Shown here: positions 15,480-25,173 of the stretch, one piece after another
How positions within the stretch are numbered: position 1 is the stretch's first letter
Layout of the letters: each line of letters starts with the position of its first letter
Program-made: the position numbers and the translations under genes
Notes under the pieces: model-generated
What the model saw: the letters and a program-made list of their open reading frames with translations, nothing else
Database searches by the model: none
What the model was told of the DNA's origin: nothing
Origin: SIG575 sp045542485
GTDB taxonomy: Bacteria > Bacillota > Clostridia > Oscillospirales > Acutalibacteraceae
Length of the DNA stretch: 64,000 nucleotides
Reading direction: 5' to 3'
Assembly: GCA_045542485.1 (NCBI GenBank)
Contig: JAZQLC010000012.1
Coordinates: 1-64,000, forward strand

Positions 15480-17864
15480 ATGGCAAAACTCAATTCTCAT
15501 TTTATTGTGAAAGAAACCGGTGAAGCCTTTGAAGAAAATATTCTTCTCTTCGGTGATACAAGAATCAGCGTTCTTCTTGACGGCGTTATCAGAATTGAGA
15601 AAGGTGCTTTCTGTGACGAAATTACCCAGAGCTTCTGGAAAAGAAATCACGGAAAGGTGAATTTCACATCTGAAAGAAAAGGAAATCTTGTTGTTATAAA
15701 AACCGACAGAGCAGAATTCTGTGTGAATATTTCAAAGGGTAAGCCCGTGTGGGCGAAATGCGGAGAGCTTTTTTCTAAATGTGACAACAGAAAAAATCTT
15801 TTGGGTACGGCAAGAACTCTTGACCAGGCGAAGGGTGCGGTGAAGCTTCAGAAAGGCATTGCTTCCCGTGACGGTGCAGCAGTGCTTGATGATTCAGAGT
15901 CACTTGTTATTAAGTCTGACGGACAGATTCTGCCGAGAGACGGAAAAGCCTCGGATATTTATGTTTTCTGCTACGGTCACGATTATATCGGTGCTGTCAG
16001 GGCTCTCTTCCTCCTTTGCGGAGAAGCACCTCTCATTCCCCGATATGTTCTGGGCAACTGGTGGAGCAGATATCACGCTTACAGTGAAGAAAGTTATCTT
16101 GAGCTTATGCGCAAGTTTTCACAGAAAGAAATCCCTCTTTCTGTTGCGACTATTGATATGGACTGGCACTGGGTGAATATCGCAAAGCAATTTCCCGATT
16201 TCAAGGCCACCAGAGGTGACTACTATATAGTTATGAACGGCTGGACAGGATACAGCTGGAACACCGACCTTTTCCCTGATTATAAAAGATTTCTCAATAC
16301 TCTCCACGATATGGGACTGAAAACAACTGTCAATCTTCATCCCGCAAGTGGCGTAAGAAGCTTTGAAGATATGTATGAAGAAATGGCAGAGGAAACGGAT
16401 GTTGACCCCAAGAGCGGTAAGAGAATTGATTTTGATATCACTGACCCGAAATTTGTCAATGCATATTTTAAAGTGCTCCACAATCCTTACGAAGAGAACG
16501 GTGTTGACTTCTGGTGGATTGACTGGCAGCAGGGCAAAAAGACGAAAACTCCCGGTCTGGACCCCTTGTGGGCGCTGAATCACTTCCATTATCTTGACAG
16601 ACAGCGTGACGGCACAAGACCTATGATTCTTTCAAGATACGCAGGTATCGGCTCTCACAGATATCCTCTCGGCTTCTCGGGTGACAGTCATATGAGCTGG
16701 TCAGCCCTTGATTTTCAGCCCTATTTCACTTCAACCGCATCAAACTGCGGTTACACCTGGTGGAGTCACGATATCGGAGGTCACTGCCGTGGTGCGCATG
16801 ATTATGAAATGTACACCCGTTGGGTACAGCTTGGTGTATTTTCGCCTGTTCTGAGACTTCATTCCACAAACAATGCCCTGAGCGGTAAAGAGCCGTGGAA
16901 TTACTGTAAACAGGCAGAAAATATTGTGACTGATTTTATGCGACTCAGACACGCCCTTATTCCCTACATCTACACAATGAATCGCCGTACAAATGCAGAG
17001 GGCAGAGCACTCTGTGAGCCTCTTTACTATATCGAGCCGGAAAGAAAGGAAGCCTATGAATGCAAGAACGGCTTTATGTTTGGCTCGGAGCTTCTCGTCT
17101 GTCCCGTAACCACAAAAAGAGATAAGGATACTCACGCGGCTTTCACGGAGGTTTATCTTCCGTCGGGCAGATGGACTAACTTCTTCAACGGAAAAATTTA
17201 CGAGGGCGGAAAAGTTGTCAGGGTTTCAAGCGACCTTGAGGAAATGCCTGTTTTTGCAAAAGAGGGTGCAATCATTCCTATGGCAGGGGATGACAGAATA
17301 AACTCTGTGGATAATCAGGAATCGCTTAAGGTGAAGCTTTACAGAGGTAACAACACATTCGTACTCTATGAGGATGACGGCACAACCTTTGCGTACAAAA
17401 ATGGCGATTACAGAGAAACAAAATTCCATATGGAAGAAAAGGACAACACTCTTACATTGACTGTATGTGTACCTGAAAAAGCTGACTATATTCCCGAAAA
17501 AAGAGAATTTACTCTTGATTTCTGCGATATCTGCGGTTATGAAAGTGTAATCTGTGAAAGCACTACGGGAAAAGAAAGATACATACCTGCCGTAAATAAC
17601 GAGGGAAAGATTGTTCTCGATGCTGAAGCGGGTGAGACATTAAGACTTGTACTCGGCGGTATAAGGGTTAAAGAAAATCCCGGTTATGAAGAAGGCTTTA
17701 TTAATGTAATGAGCCGTTTCGATGCAAAGAACGGCAGAAAAACAAAAATGTATCTGCCTGTTAAAATGATTAAGGACAAGGAAAAACTGATTCGCTACGC
17801 AAAGAAAATCTCACACGATTCTCTGAGAAATCAGCTTCTTGAGGTTCTTGAAGATATGCAATAA
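15480..17864 (+). CDS. Glycoside hydrolase family 31 enzyme
   Basis: The start follows ATGGAGGATGCAAT. The protein has 794 residues with no signal peptide, so it is cytoplasmic. Residues ~190-530 form the GH31 barrel: PRYVLGNWWSRYHAYSEES, then DFWWIDWQQG with probable nucleophile D348, then GFSGDSHMSW with probable acid/base D402, and WWSHDIGGH. The C-terminal beta domains end in a short helical tail. WIDWQQ instead of the usual WxDMNE marks a GH31 subgroup; alpha-glucosidase, alpha-xylosidase or another alpha-glycosidase activity is possible. It probably acts on the sugar brought in by the upstream symporter. Confidence 0.9.
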   Translation: MAKLNSHFIVKETGEAFEENILLFGDTRISVLLDGVIRIEKGAFCDEITQSFWKRNHGKVNFTSERKGNLVVIKTDRAEFCVNISKGKPVWAKCGELFSKCDNRKNLLGTARTLDQAKGAVKLQKGIASRDGAAVLDDSESLVIKSDGQILPRDGKASDIYVFCYGHDYIGAVRALFLLCGEAPLIPRYVLGNWWSRYHAYSEESYLELMRKFSQKEIPLSVATIDMDWHWVNIAKQFPDFKATRGDYYIVMNGWTGYSWNTDLFPDYKRFLNTLHDMGLKTTVNLHPASGVRSFEDMYEEMAEETDVDPKSGKRIDFDITDPKFVNAYFKVLHNPYEENGVDFWWIDWQQGKKTKTPGLDPLWALNHFHYLDRQRDGTRPMILSRYAGIGSHRYPLGFSGDSHMSWSALDFQPYFTSTASNCGYTWWSHDIGGHCRGAHDYEMYTRWVQLGVFSPVLRLHSTNNALSGKEPWNYCKQAENIVTDFMRLRHALIPYIYTMNRRTNAEGRALCEPLYYIEPERKEAYECKNGFMFGSELLVCPVTTKRDKDTHAAFTEVYLPSGRWTNFFNGKIYEGGKVVRVSSDLEEMPVFAKEGAIIPMAGDDRINSVDNQESLKVKLYRGNNTFVLYEDDGTTFAYKNGDYRETKFHMEEKDNTLTLTVCVPEKADYIPEKREFTLDFCDICGYESVICESTTGKERYIPAVNNEGKIVLDAEAGETLRLVLGGIRVKENPGYEEGFINVMSRFDAKNGRKTKMYLPVKMIKDKEKLIRYAKKISHDSLRNQLLEVLEDMQ

Positions 17865-17865
17865 A

Positions 17866-17902
17866 AAATTGCGATGTTTCTTTTGGGAAACATCGCAATT
17901 TT
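17866..17902. terminator. Bidirectional terminator
   Basis: A 16-bp stem (AAATTGCGATGTTTC with GAAACATCGCAATTT) between convergent genes, with A/T runs at both ends. Confidence 0.85.
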
Positions 17903-17914
17903 AATTTTCAGAGA

Positions 17915-19123
17915 TTAGTTTTTAAGCTCTTCGGGAATGTCTTTGCCTTTCAGCTTTTTTGCCACAAGTTCTTTGTAAACACAGTAGAGCACCGTGCATA
18001 CGGGAACGCTGAAGAGCATACCTGCAATACCGAAAGCACTGCCACCGATTGAAACGGACACAAGAACGAGGATTCCGGGAAGTCCCACTGATTTTCCCAC
18101 AACCTTGGGATAAATCAGATTTGTTTCAATCTGCTGAAGAACGATGATGAAAATCACAAACCACAGAGCTTTTACGGGTGCAACGATGAGAATCAGCAAA
18201 GCGCCCACTATTGTGCCGAAAAGAGCACCGAAAACGGGGATGAGTGCCGTAAAGCCGATGAGCACCGAAATCATTGCAGGGTAGGGGATTTTCAGAATAA
18301 GCATACCGATAAAGCAGAGCACACCGATAATAACTGCTTCAAGAAGCTGACCCGTTACGAATTTTGAAAAGGTTTCCGAAGTGAAATTCACAAAGGAAAT
18401 GATTTTCTCAGCTTTTCTCCTGGGACGCACAGCGTAGAGGAGTCGTTTCAGGTGTCTGCCGATTTTTTCTTTCTGTGAAAGAACATAGAGTGAGAAGAAA
18501 ATTGCAATAACAAAATTCACAATAACAGTTACGATTGAAGTTGTTATGTCAACAGTTTTGTTGATGAACGAATCTGCGTAATTGCTCAGGAACTTATCAA
18601 GAAATTCACCTGCTTTAGTCCAGTTAAGGTCAATGCTAGGAAGAACAAAGTTATATTTTTCAAGCATTTTCATACCCTTGTCCAACAAATTTTCAAGGTT
18701 ATCAATGTACTGGGGAAGCATTGTGGCGAAAGAGCTTATTGTTTTGATAAGCTGAGGAATAATCATAAACAGTATTGAGAAAACTGCACCGAAAACGATT
18801 ATTGCACTGAAGGTAAGACACAAAGGCCTTTTCACCTTGTCAAAATGCTTGGTGCGTCTCTTCTCGGGCACCTTTTCCCAGAGCTTTTCAATGGGCTTCA
18901 GTATTGTGTTGATGATAAACGCAAGACAGGCGCCTGTAAGGAAAGGGGAGAAAAGGGCAAGGATATTGCTGAGAATTCCCGTGAAAGATGATGTGTGATT
19001 CAGAACCCACGAGAGAACAAGAGTGAAGCTTACGATAATCAGGATAAACTTCAGCGTCTTTTTGTTCAGTGGGAATCTTTCGTCTGCACCGTTTTTGTTT
19101 TCGTTAAAATCATCTTTTTTCAT
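17915..19123 (-). CDS. AI-2E-family transporter (YtvI/PerM-like)
   Basis: The 402-residue polytopic membrane protein has the AI-2E/UPF0118 pattern: two N-terminal helices around an FSPFLTGACLAFIINTILKP loop, a long extracytoplasmic middle part, and a C-terminal helix bundle with GFTALIPVFGALFGTIVGAL and QIETNLIYPKVVGKSVGLPG, the family signature. Members export small molecules, ions or compatible solutes; specificity cannot be predicted. Its ATG overlaps the Mrp stop (ATGA), so the two are translationally coupled. Confidence 0.92.
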   Translation of the reverse strand: MKKDDFNENKNGADERFPLNKKTLKFILIIVSFTLVLSWVLNHTSSFTGILSNILALFSPFLTGACLAFIINTILKPIEKLWEKVPEKRRTKHFDKVKRPLCLTFSAIIVFGAVFSILFMIIPQLIKTISSFATMLPQYIDNLENLLDKGMKMLEKYNFVLPSIDLNWTKAGEFLDKFLSNYADSFINKTVDITTSIVTVIVNFVIAIFFSLYVLSQKEKIGRHLKRLLYAVRPRRKAEKIISFVNFTSETFSKFVTGQLLEAVIIGVLCFIGMLILKIPYPAMISVLIGFTALIPVFGALFGTIVGALLILIVAPVKALWFVIFIIVLQQIETNLIYPKVVGKSVGLPGILVLVSVSIGGSAFGIAGMLFSVPVCTVLYCVYKELVAKKLKGKDIPEELKN

Positions 19124-19935
19124 ATCTTTTCAATTGTTTCGATAACATCTTTAAGACCGTCTGTGTCTGCAAGTTCAACAGCACCCTTGTCCACGAGAGA
19201 TGCAGTAGCAGGATTGATGGGAAGCTTTGCAAGAACAGGAACACCCAGCTGCTTTGCAATTTCATCTGCCTTGCTTTCGCCGAAGATGTTGATTCTCTTC
19301 TTGCAGTCGGGACATTCAAGGTAGCTCATATTTTCAACAACACCGATGATGGGGATGTTCATCATCTTTGCCATATTGTAAGCTTTCTTGACAATCATAG
19401 TAACAAGGTCCTGAGGAGTTGTTACAATAATGATTCCGTTAATGGGAAGTGACTGGAAAACTGTAAGTGAAACGTCACCTGTTCCGGGAGGCATATCCAC
19501 GAACATATAGTCCACATCGCCCCAGACAACTTCCTGCCAGAACTGCTGGACCATACCTGAAATTACGGGACCTCTCCAGATAACGGGTTTTTCCTCGTCA
19601 TCAAGAAGAAGGTTTACGCTCATAACCTTGATGCCAAGCTTACTTTCTCTGGGGAAAAGACCTGCTTCACCTGCCTCAGCCATACCTTTGATGCCGAACG
19701 CTTTGGGGATTGAGGGACCTGTAACGTCAGCGTCGAGGACTGCTGTGTTATAACCTTTTGTTTTTGCGGCTACTGCCGTGAGGGATGTAACAAGGCTTTT
19801 GCCTACGCCGCCTTTACCGCTGACAATGCCGATTACTTTGCCGATGTTGCTCATAGGGTTTGCAGGAATATGCAAATCCTTCTTCTCGCATGAAGAAGAA
19901 CAAGTTGAGCAATTTCCTGAACAAGAACTACTCAT
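19120..19935 (-). CDS. Mrp/NBP35-type P-loop ATPase (iron-sulfur carrier)
   Basis: A 271-residue protein with an N-terminal cysteine cluster (CSGNCSTCSSSC), a deviant Walker A motif GKGGVGKS at ~39-46, DADVTGPSIP (switch I), VDMPPGTGDVSLT, and a CPDC pair near residue 215 that in Mrp proteins bridges an Fe-S cluster at the dimer interface. The family assembles and delivers Fe-S clusters in the cytoplasm. The short N-terminal Cys extension is typical of clostridial and archaeal forms. It is divergent from the UPF0340 gene. Confidence 0.93.
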   Translation of the reverse strand: MSSSCSGNCSTCSSSCEKKDLHIPANPMSNIGKVIGIVSGKGGVGKSLVTSLTAVAAKTKGYNTAVLDADVTGPSIPKAFGIKGMAEAGEAGLFPRESKLGIKVMSVNLLLDDEEKPVIWRGPVISGMVQQFWQEVVWGDVDYMFVDMPPGTGDVSLTVFQSLPINGIIIVTTPQDLVTMIVKKAYNMAKMMNIPIIGVVENMSYLECPDCKKRINIFGESKADEIAKQLGVPVLAKLPINPATASLVDKGAVELADTDGLKDVIETIEKI

Positions 19936-20010
19936 TTCTTATAAGACTCCTTTTGTTAAAAATTTACTTATATATTATATACCGATTGAAATTATTTTGC
20001 AATGTTGATA

Positions 20011-20039
20011 TTGTATTTTCTCAAGATTTAAGGTAAAAT
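20011..20039 (+). promoter_or_regulatory. Promoter of the UPF0340 gene
   Basis: TTGTAT (20011-20016), 17 bases, TAAAAT (20034-20039), 21 bases before the start codon at 20061. Confidence 0.55.
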
Positions 20040-20060
20040 GTTTTACAGGAAGTGATAAAA

Positions 20061-20600
20061 ATGTACGAAACAGTGAAAAATCAGGCAAAACAGGCAGTGA
20101 CGGAATTGCTCACGGCTGCAAATCTTAAAAAAGGCGACATTTTTGTTGTTGGCTGTTCATCAAGCGAAATTGCAGGTGGAGTTATCGGTCACGATTCATC
20201 TCTCAGTATGGCTGAAGCGGCTTTTGAGGGGATTTATCCCGTGCTGAAGGAAAAAGGAATCTATCTTGCCTGTCAGTGCTGTGAGCATCTCAACAGAGCA
20301 ATCATCATTGAAGAAGAGGCAGCGGAAAAATACGGCTATGAAGTTGTTTGTGTTGTTCCTCAGCCAAAAGCAGGAGGCTCATTTGCAACAACTGCTTACG
20401 GGAAGTTTGAGAAGCCCGTTGCTGTTGAAACGGTGAAAGCACACGCAGGACTTGATATCGGTCTTACACTTATCGGTATGCACCTTAAAAGCGTTGCAGT
20501 GCCCGTAAGACTCTCTCTTTCGAAAATCGGTGAAGCACCGATTGTTGCGGCGAGAACAAGACCGAAATTTATCGGCGGCGAAAGAGCAAAATATGAATAA
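20061..20600 (+). CDS. UPF0340 (YwlG, TIGR01440) family protein
   Basis: The ATG at 20061 (MYETVKNQAKQAVTEL) is eight bases after GGAAG. The 179-residue protein carries the family blocks FVVGCSSSEIAGGVIGHDSS, ACQCCEHLNRAIIIEEE and KSVAVPVRL. This family is conserved across Firmicutes and its biochemical function is unknown to me; the conserved Cys and His residues suggest a metal or small-ligand site. It stands just before yebC but has a separate promoter. Confidence 0.9.
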   Translation: MYETVKNQAKQAVTELLTAANLKKGDIFVVGCSSSEIAGGVIGHDSSLSMAEAAFEGIYPVLKEKGIYLACQCCEHLNRAIIIEEEAAEKYGYEVVCVVPQPKAGGSFATTAYGKFEKPVAVETVKAHAGLDIGLTLIGMHLKSVAVPVRLSLSKIGEAPIVAARTRPKFIGGERAKYE

Positions 20601-20603
20601 TAC

Positions 20604-20632
20604 TTGCCAAAAGTATATAACTGTGGTATAAT
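20604..20632 (+). promoter_or_regulatory. Promoter of yebC
   Basis: TTGCCA (20604-20609), 17 bases, perfect TATAAT (20627-20632). It excludes the longer in-frame starts upstream of 20676. Confidence 0.8.
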
Positions 20633-20675
20633 ATTTAAGTTAATTTTTAATTATTTTATTTTAAGGATGGTATCT

Positions 20676-21407
20676 ATGTCAGGACATTCAAAATGGAGTA
20701 CAATCAAACGCAAAAAGGAAAAAACAGACGGCGCAAGAGCCAAGATTTTCACAAAAATCGGTCGTGAAATCGGCGTTGCAGTTAAGAACGGCGGTCCCGA
20801 CCCCTCAGTAAACACAAAGCTTAAGGATGTTATCGCAAAGGCAAAGGCAGCAAATGTTCCCAACGACAACATCGAAAGAATCATCAAAAAAGCAGCCGGT
20901 GAAGCAGGTGGCGACAACTACGAAGAAATCGTATACGAAGGCTATGGCCCCTCAGGTATCGCAGTTATTGTTGAAACTCTTACAGACAACCGTAACCGTA
21001 CAGCAGGTGACGTGCGTCACTACTTCGACAAATACGGCGGAAATATGGGTCAGTCAGGCTGCGTTTCATTTATGTTCAACAGACAGGGCGTAATCATCGT
21101 TGAGGCTGAGGGCATCGACGAAGAAAAGCTTATGGAAGATGCTCTTGAAGCAGGTGCAGTAGACTTTATCTCAGACGGCGACATTTTCGATATCCGTACA
21201 GAGCCTAACGATATGGGCGCAGTGCGTGATGACCTTGAGTCAAAAGGCTATAAGTATGTTTCAGCAGAAGTTGAATATATTCCCACAACATATACAAAGC
21301 TTACAAACGAAGACGATATCAAGAATATGACAAAGATGCTTGATATGTTTGACGATAACGACGACGTTCAGAACGTTTACCACAACTGGGAAACTGACGA
21401 CGAATAA
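20676..21407 (+). CDS. yebC: YebC/PmpR-family protein
   Basis: The 243-residue protein starts with the invariant MSGHSKWSTIKRKKEKTD and has NVPNDNIERIIKKAAGE and GYGPSGIAVIVETLTDN, all family hallmarks. YebC proteins act in the cytoplasm; those of the YebC type have been linked to relieving ribosome stalling at proline-rich stretches, and others to transcription regulation. Ribosome binding site AAGGATGG lies before the ATG at 20676. Confidence 0.96.
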   Translation: MSGHSKWSTIKRKKEKTDGARAKIFTKIGREIGVAVKNGGPDPSVNTKLKDVIAKAKAANVPNDNIERIIKKAAGEAGGDNYEEIVYEGYGPSGIAVIVETLTDNRNRTAGDVRHYFDKYGGNMGQSGCVSFMFNRQGVIIVEAEGIDEEKLMEDALEAGAVDFISDGDIFDIRTEPNDMGAVRDDLESKGYKYVSAEVEYIPTTYTKLTNEDDIKNMTKMLDMFDDNDDVQNVYHNWETDDE

Positions 21408-21422
21408 TCAGGAGTAAAAAAT

Positions 21423-22406
21423 ATGTTGTTTTTGCGTTATCTTATGGCGGTGATTATGTTGATTCCCAATGTTATCGGTTGTGTTTTCAGTGACTATGCT
21501 TTCCCGGCCATAAGCCGTGAGGGTGCTTACCTTTTCTGCTATTTCGTGGGTAACGAAACCGAGCAGCAGAGAATTCATCTTGCAGTCAGCACGGATGGAT
21601 ATAACTTTGATGCTCTCAACGGTAATGAGCCTGTAATTATTCAGGAAAAGGGCAAACAGTGTGTCCGTGACCCCTACATTTTCAAAGGCCAGGACAACTG
21701 CTACTATATTATCGGCACTGATATGAACGCTCTCGAGGGATGGACATCAAATCACGCTCTCGTCACATGGAAGTCAGAGGACCTTATCAACTGGACTGAT
21801 GAAACTATTATAGACATCAGGTCACTTGGCGGGGAGTTTGCGAACACTACAAGAGCGTGGGCGCCTCAGGCAATCTGGGACAGCGAAAAAGAAATGTATA
21901 TGGTCTATTGGGCGCATTCAACAGTGGAGCAGGATATTGCCGGTCACTACTACGCCTACACAAAGGACTTCAAAACATTTGAAACAACGCCTCAGCCGCT
22001 TTACGGCAGAGAGGGGATTCAGTGCATTGACGCCGACATTATCTATAACCAGGACGACGGATATTATTATCTCTATTTCAAGCACGATGAGGACCAGACG
22101 ATTGCCTATGTCAGGTCAAAGAATCTGACAGGTCCTTATGATACAGAGCCTGTTGTGTGTTCTCTTTCAAAGCACGGCGTAGAGGGCAGTACAATGTTCA
22201 ACATCACAGGCACCGACGCGTGGGTGATGCTTATGGACGAATACGGCACGGGTCATTTCTTCGCACAGATGACAAGGGATTTCAAAACCTTCAAGGCGAT
22301 AAATCCCAAAAGCTATAAGATGGACCACTTAAGCCCCCGTCACGGCTCAATAGTGGCAATTTCAATGGAAGAGTATGACAGACTCGTTGCACACTACGGA
22401 ATATAA
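21423..22406 (+). CDS. GH43-like five-bladed beta-propeller glycosidase
   Basis: The 327-residue protein starts with a hydrophobic segment (residues 1-20) that may act as a signal peptide or anchor. The rest has propeller-type repeats with aromatic/acidic motifs typical of GH43 and related families: CVRDPYIFKG (candidate catalytic Asp), WAPQAIWDSE, IDADIIYNQDDGYYYLYF, and HGVEGSTMF (candidate acid Glu). Likely substrates are arabinose- or xylose-containing side chains. It is 15 bases after yebC, on the same strand, probably by chance co-transcribed. The exact subfamily is unclear. Confidence 0.8.
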   Translation: MLFLRYLMAVIMLIPNVIGCVFSDYAFPAISREGAYLFCYFVGNETEQQRIHLAVSTDGYNFDALNGNEPVIIQEKGKQCVRDPYIFKGQDNCYYIIGTDMNALEGWTSNHALVTWKSEDLINWTDETIIDIRSLGGEFANTTRAWAPQAIWDSEKEMYMVYWAHSTVEQDIAGHYYAYTKDFKTFETTPQPLYGREGIQCIDADIIYNQDDGYYYLYFKHDEDQTIAYVRSKNLTGPYDTEPVVCSLSKHGVEGSTMFNITGTDAWVMLMDEYGTGHFFAQMTRDFKTFKAINPKSYKMDHLSPRHGSIVAISMEEYDRLVAHYGI

Positions 22407-22409
22407 TTT

Positions 22410-22449
22410 TAAAAGACGGTTTTACAATGATGGTTGTAAAATCGTCTTT
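22410..22449 (+). terminator. Terminator of the GH43-like gene
   Basis: AAAAGACGGTTTTAC pairs with GTAAAATCGTCTTTT (one G-U-type mismatch), right after the stop. Confidence 0.75.
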
Positions 22450-22467
22450 TCTATATTATCAAAGCTA

Positions 22468-22496
22468 TTGAATTTTCCGTTACAAAATGTTACAAT
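22468..22496 (+). promoter_or_regulatory. Promoter of the second GPH symporter
   Basis: TTGAAT (22468-22473), 17 bases, TACAAT (22491-22496), 36 bases before the start codon. Confidence 0.6.
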
Positions 22497-22532
22497 AAAT
22501 ATATCTTAAAATTGTAGATAAGGAGTGTGGCT

Positions 22533-24062
22533 ATGAGTACAAATACAGGTCTTAAGACCTACACAGGCAAAGAGAGAAATATGTTCCTTACGGGACTTCT
22601 CGGACAGAACATTCTCTATAATGTAACGAATGTTCTTCTGGTATCATATTTCCTGCAGAATGTTCTTTACATCCCTGCAATTATCGTAAGTGCTATTATT
22701 GCTATTGCCCGAATCTGGGACGCATTCAACGACCCGATTATGGGTTCAATCGTTGACAGAACAAGAACAAAATGGGGTAAATGCCGTCCCTATCTTATCT
22801 TTGTTCCCGGAATTGTTATGGTAATTTCAATACTCTGTTTCGTGAACTTTGAGTATGTGGGTCAGGCATCCGATATCCTTGAAGGAACAAACCTTTTCTG
22901 CGTTATCTGGGCAGGATTTACATACATCCTCTGGGGTATGAGCTACACTGCAGGTGACATTCCTCTCTGGGGCATCACTGCTCTTATGACAGAGGATGAG
23001 AAGCATAAGCAGAAGCTTGTTTCCCTTGCCCGTATGGCAGCAGGTGTGGGCGGCGGTATTGCGATGCTCGCTCTTTCACCTTGCGCTGAAATGGTAACAG
23101 AAGCTCTGAACGGTAACGCAAGAACAGGCTATTTCCTCACAGGCCTTGTAGCAACAGTTATCGGTGCAGCTCTCTTCCAGTGTGCAGGTATCGGCACAAG
23201 AGAAAAAATCAAGCCCTCAGAAGAAAAATATACAGTTAAAGAAAACTTCAAGATTATGTGGAGAAACAAGCCTTTCAGACAGATTCTTCTTTCAGGCTTA
23301 CTCAATGCTCCTGCACAGCTTATGATGATTGTTGCAATTCCCCTTGTCAACAACTACTATTCTTCACAGTCAGGCCTTATGTCACTTCTCTACCTTGCTC
23401 TGCTCGGTGGCGGCTTGTTTATCGGTCAGTTTGTGATTATGGGCTTTGTACCGAGACTTCTTGAAAAAACAACAAAGAAAAAGCTTTACAACGGCTCAAA
23501 AATCATTTCCGTACTTCCTCAACTTGCAATTTTCGGTTTGTTTATGGCATTCCCTCATCGCCTTGCAGAGCCTTTGTTCCTTATTATCACAATGCTCATC
23601 TTTGCAATCTGCGGTATTGCTATGGGACTTAACTCTGTCCTTCAGACACTTATGATTTCTGACGCAGTTGACTACGAGGAATATCACTACGGAATCAGAC
23701 CTGACGGTGTGTTCTTCTCAGGTCAGACCTTCCTTGTTAAAATCGGCAGTGGCTTTGCTTCAATTATTTACGGTATCACCTGCGAAGCAGTTCATTACAC
23801 CGGTGATAACATCAAAAAGCTCAACGCGTTTATTCAGGACGGTAATGTTATCAGAGATTTCCTTGACAGAAGTGCAGGAAATTTCAACGAAGAATATTTC
23901 GGCTATATGGCTATGCTCTTCTTCTGCATCTCTGTTCCCCCTGCAATCGGTGCACTTCTTTCAGTTATCCCCACATGGAAATATGCTCTCGATGACGATG
24001 AGCACGAAAGAATCCTCAAAGAACTCAACGAAAGAAGACGCTCAAAGGAAGAAAAACAGTAA
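22533..24062 (+). CDS. GPH-family sugar:cation symporter
   Basis: The start at 22533 follows AAGGAGTGTGGCT. The 509-residue protein has ~12 membrane segments, the family motif WDAFNDPIMGSIVDRTRTKW followed by GKCRPY, and MISDAVDYEEYHYGIRPDG in the C-half. It is a second, clearly diverged GPH transporter in the window. Neighbours are a GH43-like enzyme upstream and a Gfo/Idh oxidoreductase convergent downstream, suggesting uptake of a plant-derived sugar or glycoside. Confidence 0.92.
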   Translation: MSTNTGLKTYTGKERNMFLTGLLGQNILYNVTNVLLVSYFLQNVLYIPAIIVSAIIAIARIWDAFNDPIMGSIVDRTRTKWGKCRPYLIFVPGIVMVISILCFVNFEYVGQASDILEGTNLFCVIWAGFTYILWGMSYTAGDIPLWGITALMTEDEKHKQKLVSLARMAAGVGGGIAMLALSPCAEMVTEALNGNARTGYFLTGLVATVIGAALFQCAGIGTREKIKPSEEKYTVKENFKIMWRNKPFRQILLSGLLNAPAQLMMIVAIPLVNNYYSSQSGLMSLLYLALLGGGLFIGQFVIMGFVPRLLEKTTKKKLYNGSKIISVLPQLAIFGLFMAFPHRLAEPLFLIITMLIFAICGIAMGLNSVLQTLMISDAVDYEEYHYGIRPDGVFFSGQTFLVKIGSGFASIIYGITCEAVHYTGDNIKKLNAFIQDGNVIRDFLDRSAGNFNEEYFGYMAMLFFCISVPPAIGALLSVIPTWKYALDDDEHERILKELNERRRSKEEKQ

Positions 24063-24083
24063 TAATAAAGTTTTACAAATAAG

Positions 24084-24112
24084 AAAGACCATCGGTTAAC
24101 GCCGATGGTCTT
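24084..24112. terminator. Bidirectional terminator
   Basis: AAGACCATCGG pairs with CCGATGGTCTT around TTAACG(C), followed by Ts on the plus strand, between convergent genes. Confidence 0.8.
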
Positions 24113-24131
24113 AATATTTTTTATCAATAAA

Positions 24132-25079
24132 TCAAAGACTGTTAAGAATCTGGATAACGCTCTGGAGCTCGTGGGGTTTAACCTTCTCCACAGGCTTGTT
24201 GTTCTTTACGCAGTCTGCAAAGTAGATAATTTCGTTTGCATAAGCGTTGCTCTTGGGAAGATTGATTTTGCCTGTGTCGCCGTTTGCTTCCTCTGTAAGG
24301 TCGAGCACATTTTCTTCCTTGTCATAAACAAGAATTTTGCCGTGTTCCCATGCAACGATTGCATTTTCAAACTGGAAGCGGAATTCTGCAGTAAAGGGAT
24401 AACGCACAGCATACCATGAAGCCTCTGAGTGAATTGCGAAATCACCGAAATCGTAGTCAATGCTGATGAAATCCTGTTCGGGACGCTTTGAACGGTACTG
24501 ATGTCTTACTGTGGGAATGCCGAAAGCGTAAACCATAAAGTCAAGGTCGTGAATGTGAAGGTCATAGGGAGTAAGACCGCTTCTCTTCTCATCCATCATC
24601 CAGTTGTCCCAGCTCCAACGGGGGAAACCGCCAAGACGAGTCATACTGCCTGAAAGGAGTTTGCCGTATTTCTGTGTGTCATAGATTTCTTTGAGAATGA
24701 GATATTCGGGCCAGAAACGGAGAACCTGAGCAACCATAAATTTAACACCGTTCTTTTCGGCAGTAGAATAAACTCTTTCAACATCCTCTTCTTTAAGAGA
24801 GATGGGCTTTTCAGTGATAACATTGATGCCCTTTTCCATAGCCTTAACTGCGAAATCTGCGTGAAGATATGTGGGAAGACAAATGTCGAGAATATCGATT
24901 TTTTCGTTCGCAAGCATTTCGTCAAAATCAGTGTAACAATGTTTTGTGTCCTTGTAGTTTTCCATTCTTTCGGGACGGATGTCGCAAAGGCAGACAAGCT
25001 CGGCATCTTCCATCTGTTCCCACACGGGAATGTGTGCGCCACTGATACCGCCGACGCCAACAAGACCTATTTTAAGCAT
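24132..25079 (-). CDS. Gfo/Idh/MocA-family oxidoreductase
   Basis: The 315-residue protein has an N-terminal Rossmann fold (IGLVGVGGISGAHIPVWEQM), the family TEKPISL motif with the catalytic Lys near residue 93, and YDLHIHDLDFMVYAFG carrying the conserved Asp and His residues of the active site. Members are NAD(P)-dependent sugar, inositol or glycoside oxidoreductases. Ribosome binding site ACGGAGGTAATTTTT. The substrate is unknown, but surrounding glycan genes make a sugar derivative likely. Confidence 0.92.
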   Translation of the reverse strand: MLKIGLVGVGGISGAHIPVWEQMEDAELVCLCDIRPERMENYKDTKHCYTDFDEMLANEKIDILDICLPTYLHADFAVKAMEKGINVITEKPISLKEEDVERVYSTAEKNGVKFMVAQVLRFWPEYLILKEIYDTQKYGKLLSGSMTRLGGFPRWSWDNWMMDEKRSGLTPYDLHIHDLDFMVYAFGIPTVRHQYRSKRPEQDFISIDYDFGDFAIHSEASWYAVRYPFTAEFRFQFENAIVAWEHGKILVYDKEENVLDLTEEANGDTGKINLPKSNAYANEIIYFADCVKNNKPVEKVKPHELQSVIQILNSL

Positions 25080-25173
25080 AAAAATTACCTCCGTAATATG
25101 TTTTCAACCTATTATATATCACCCTAAAAATATTGTCAACAAATAAATAATCTCCGTGTTAAATATTTGTAAC

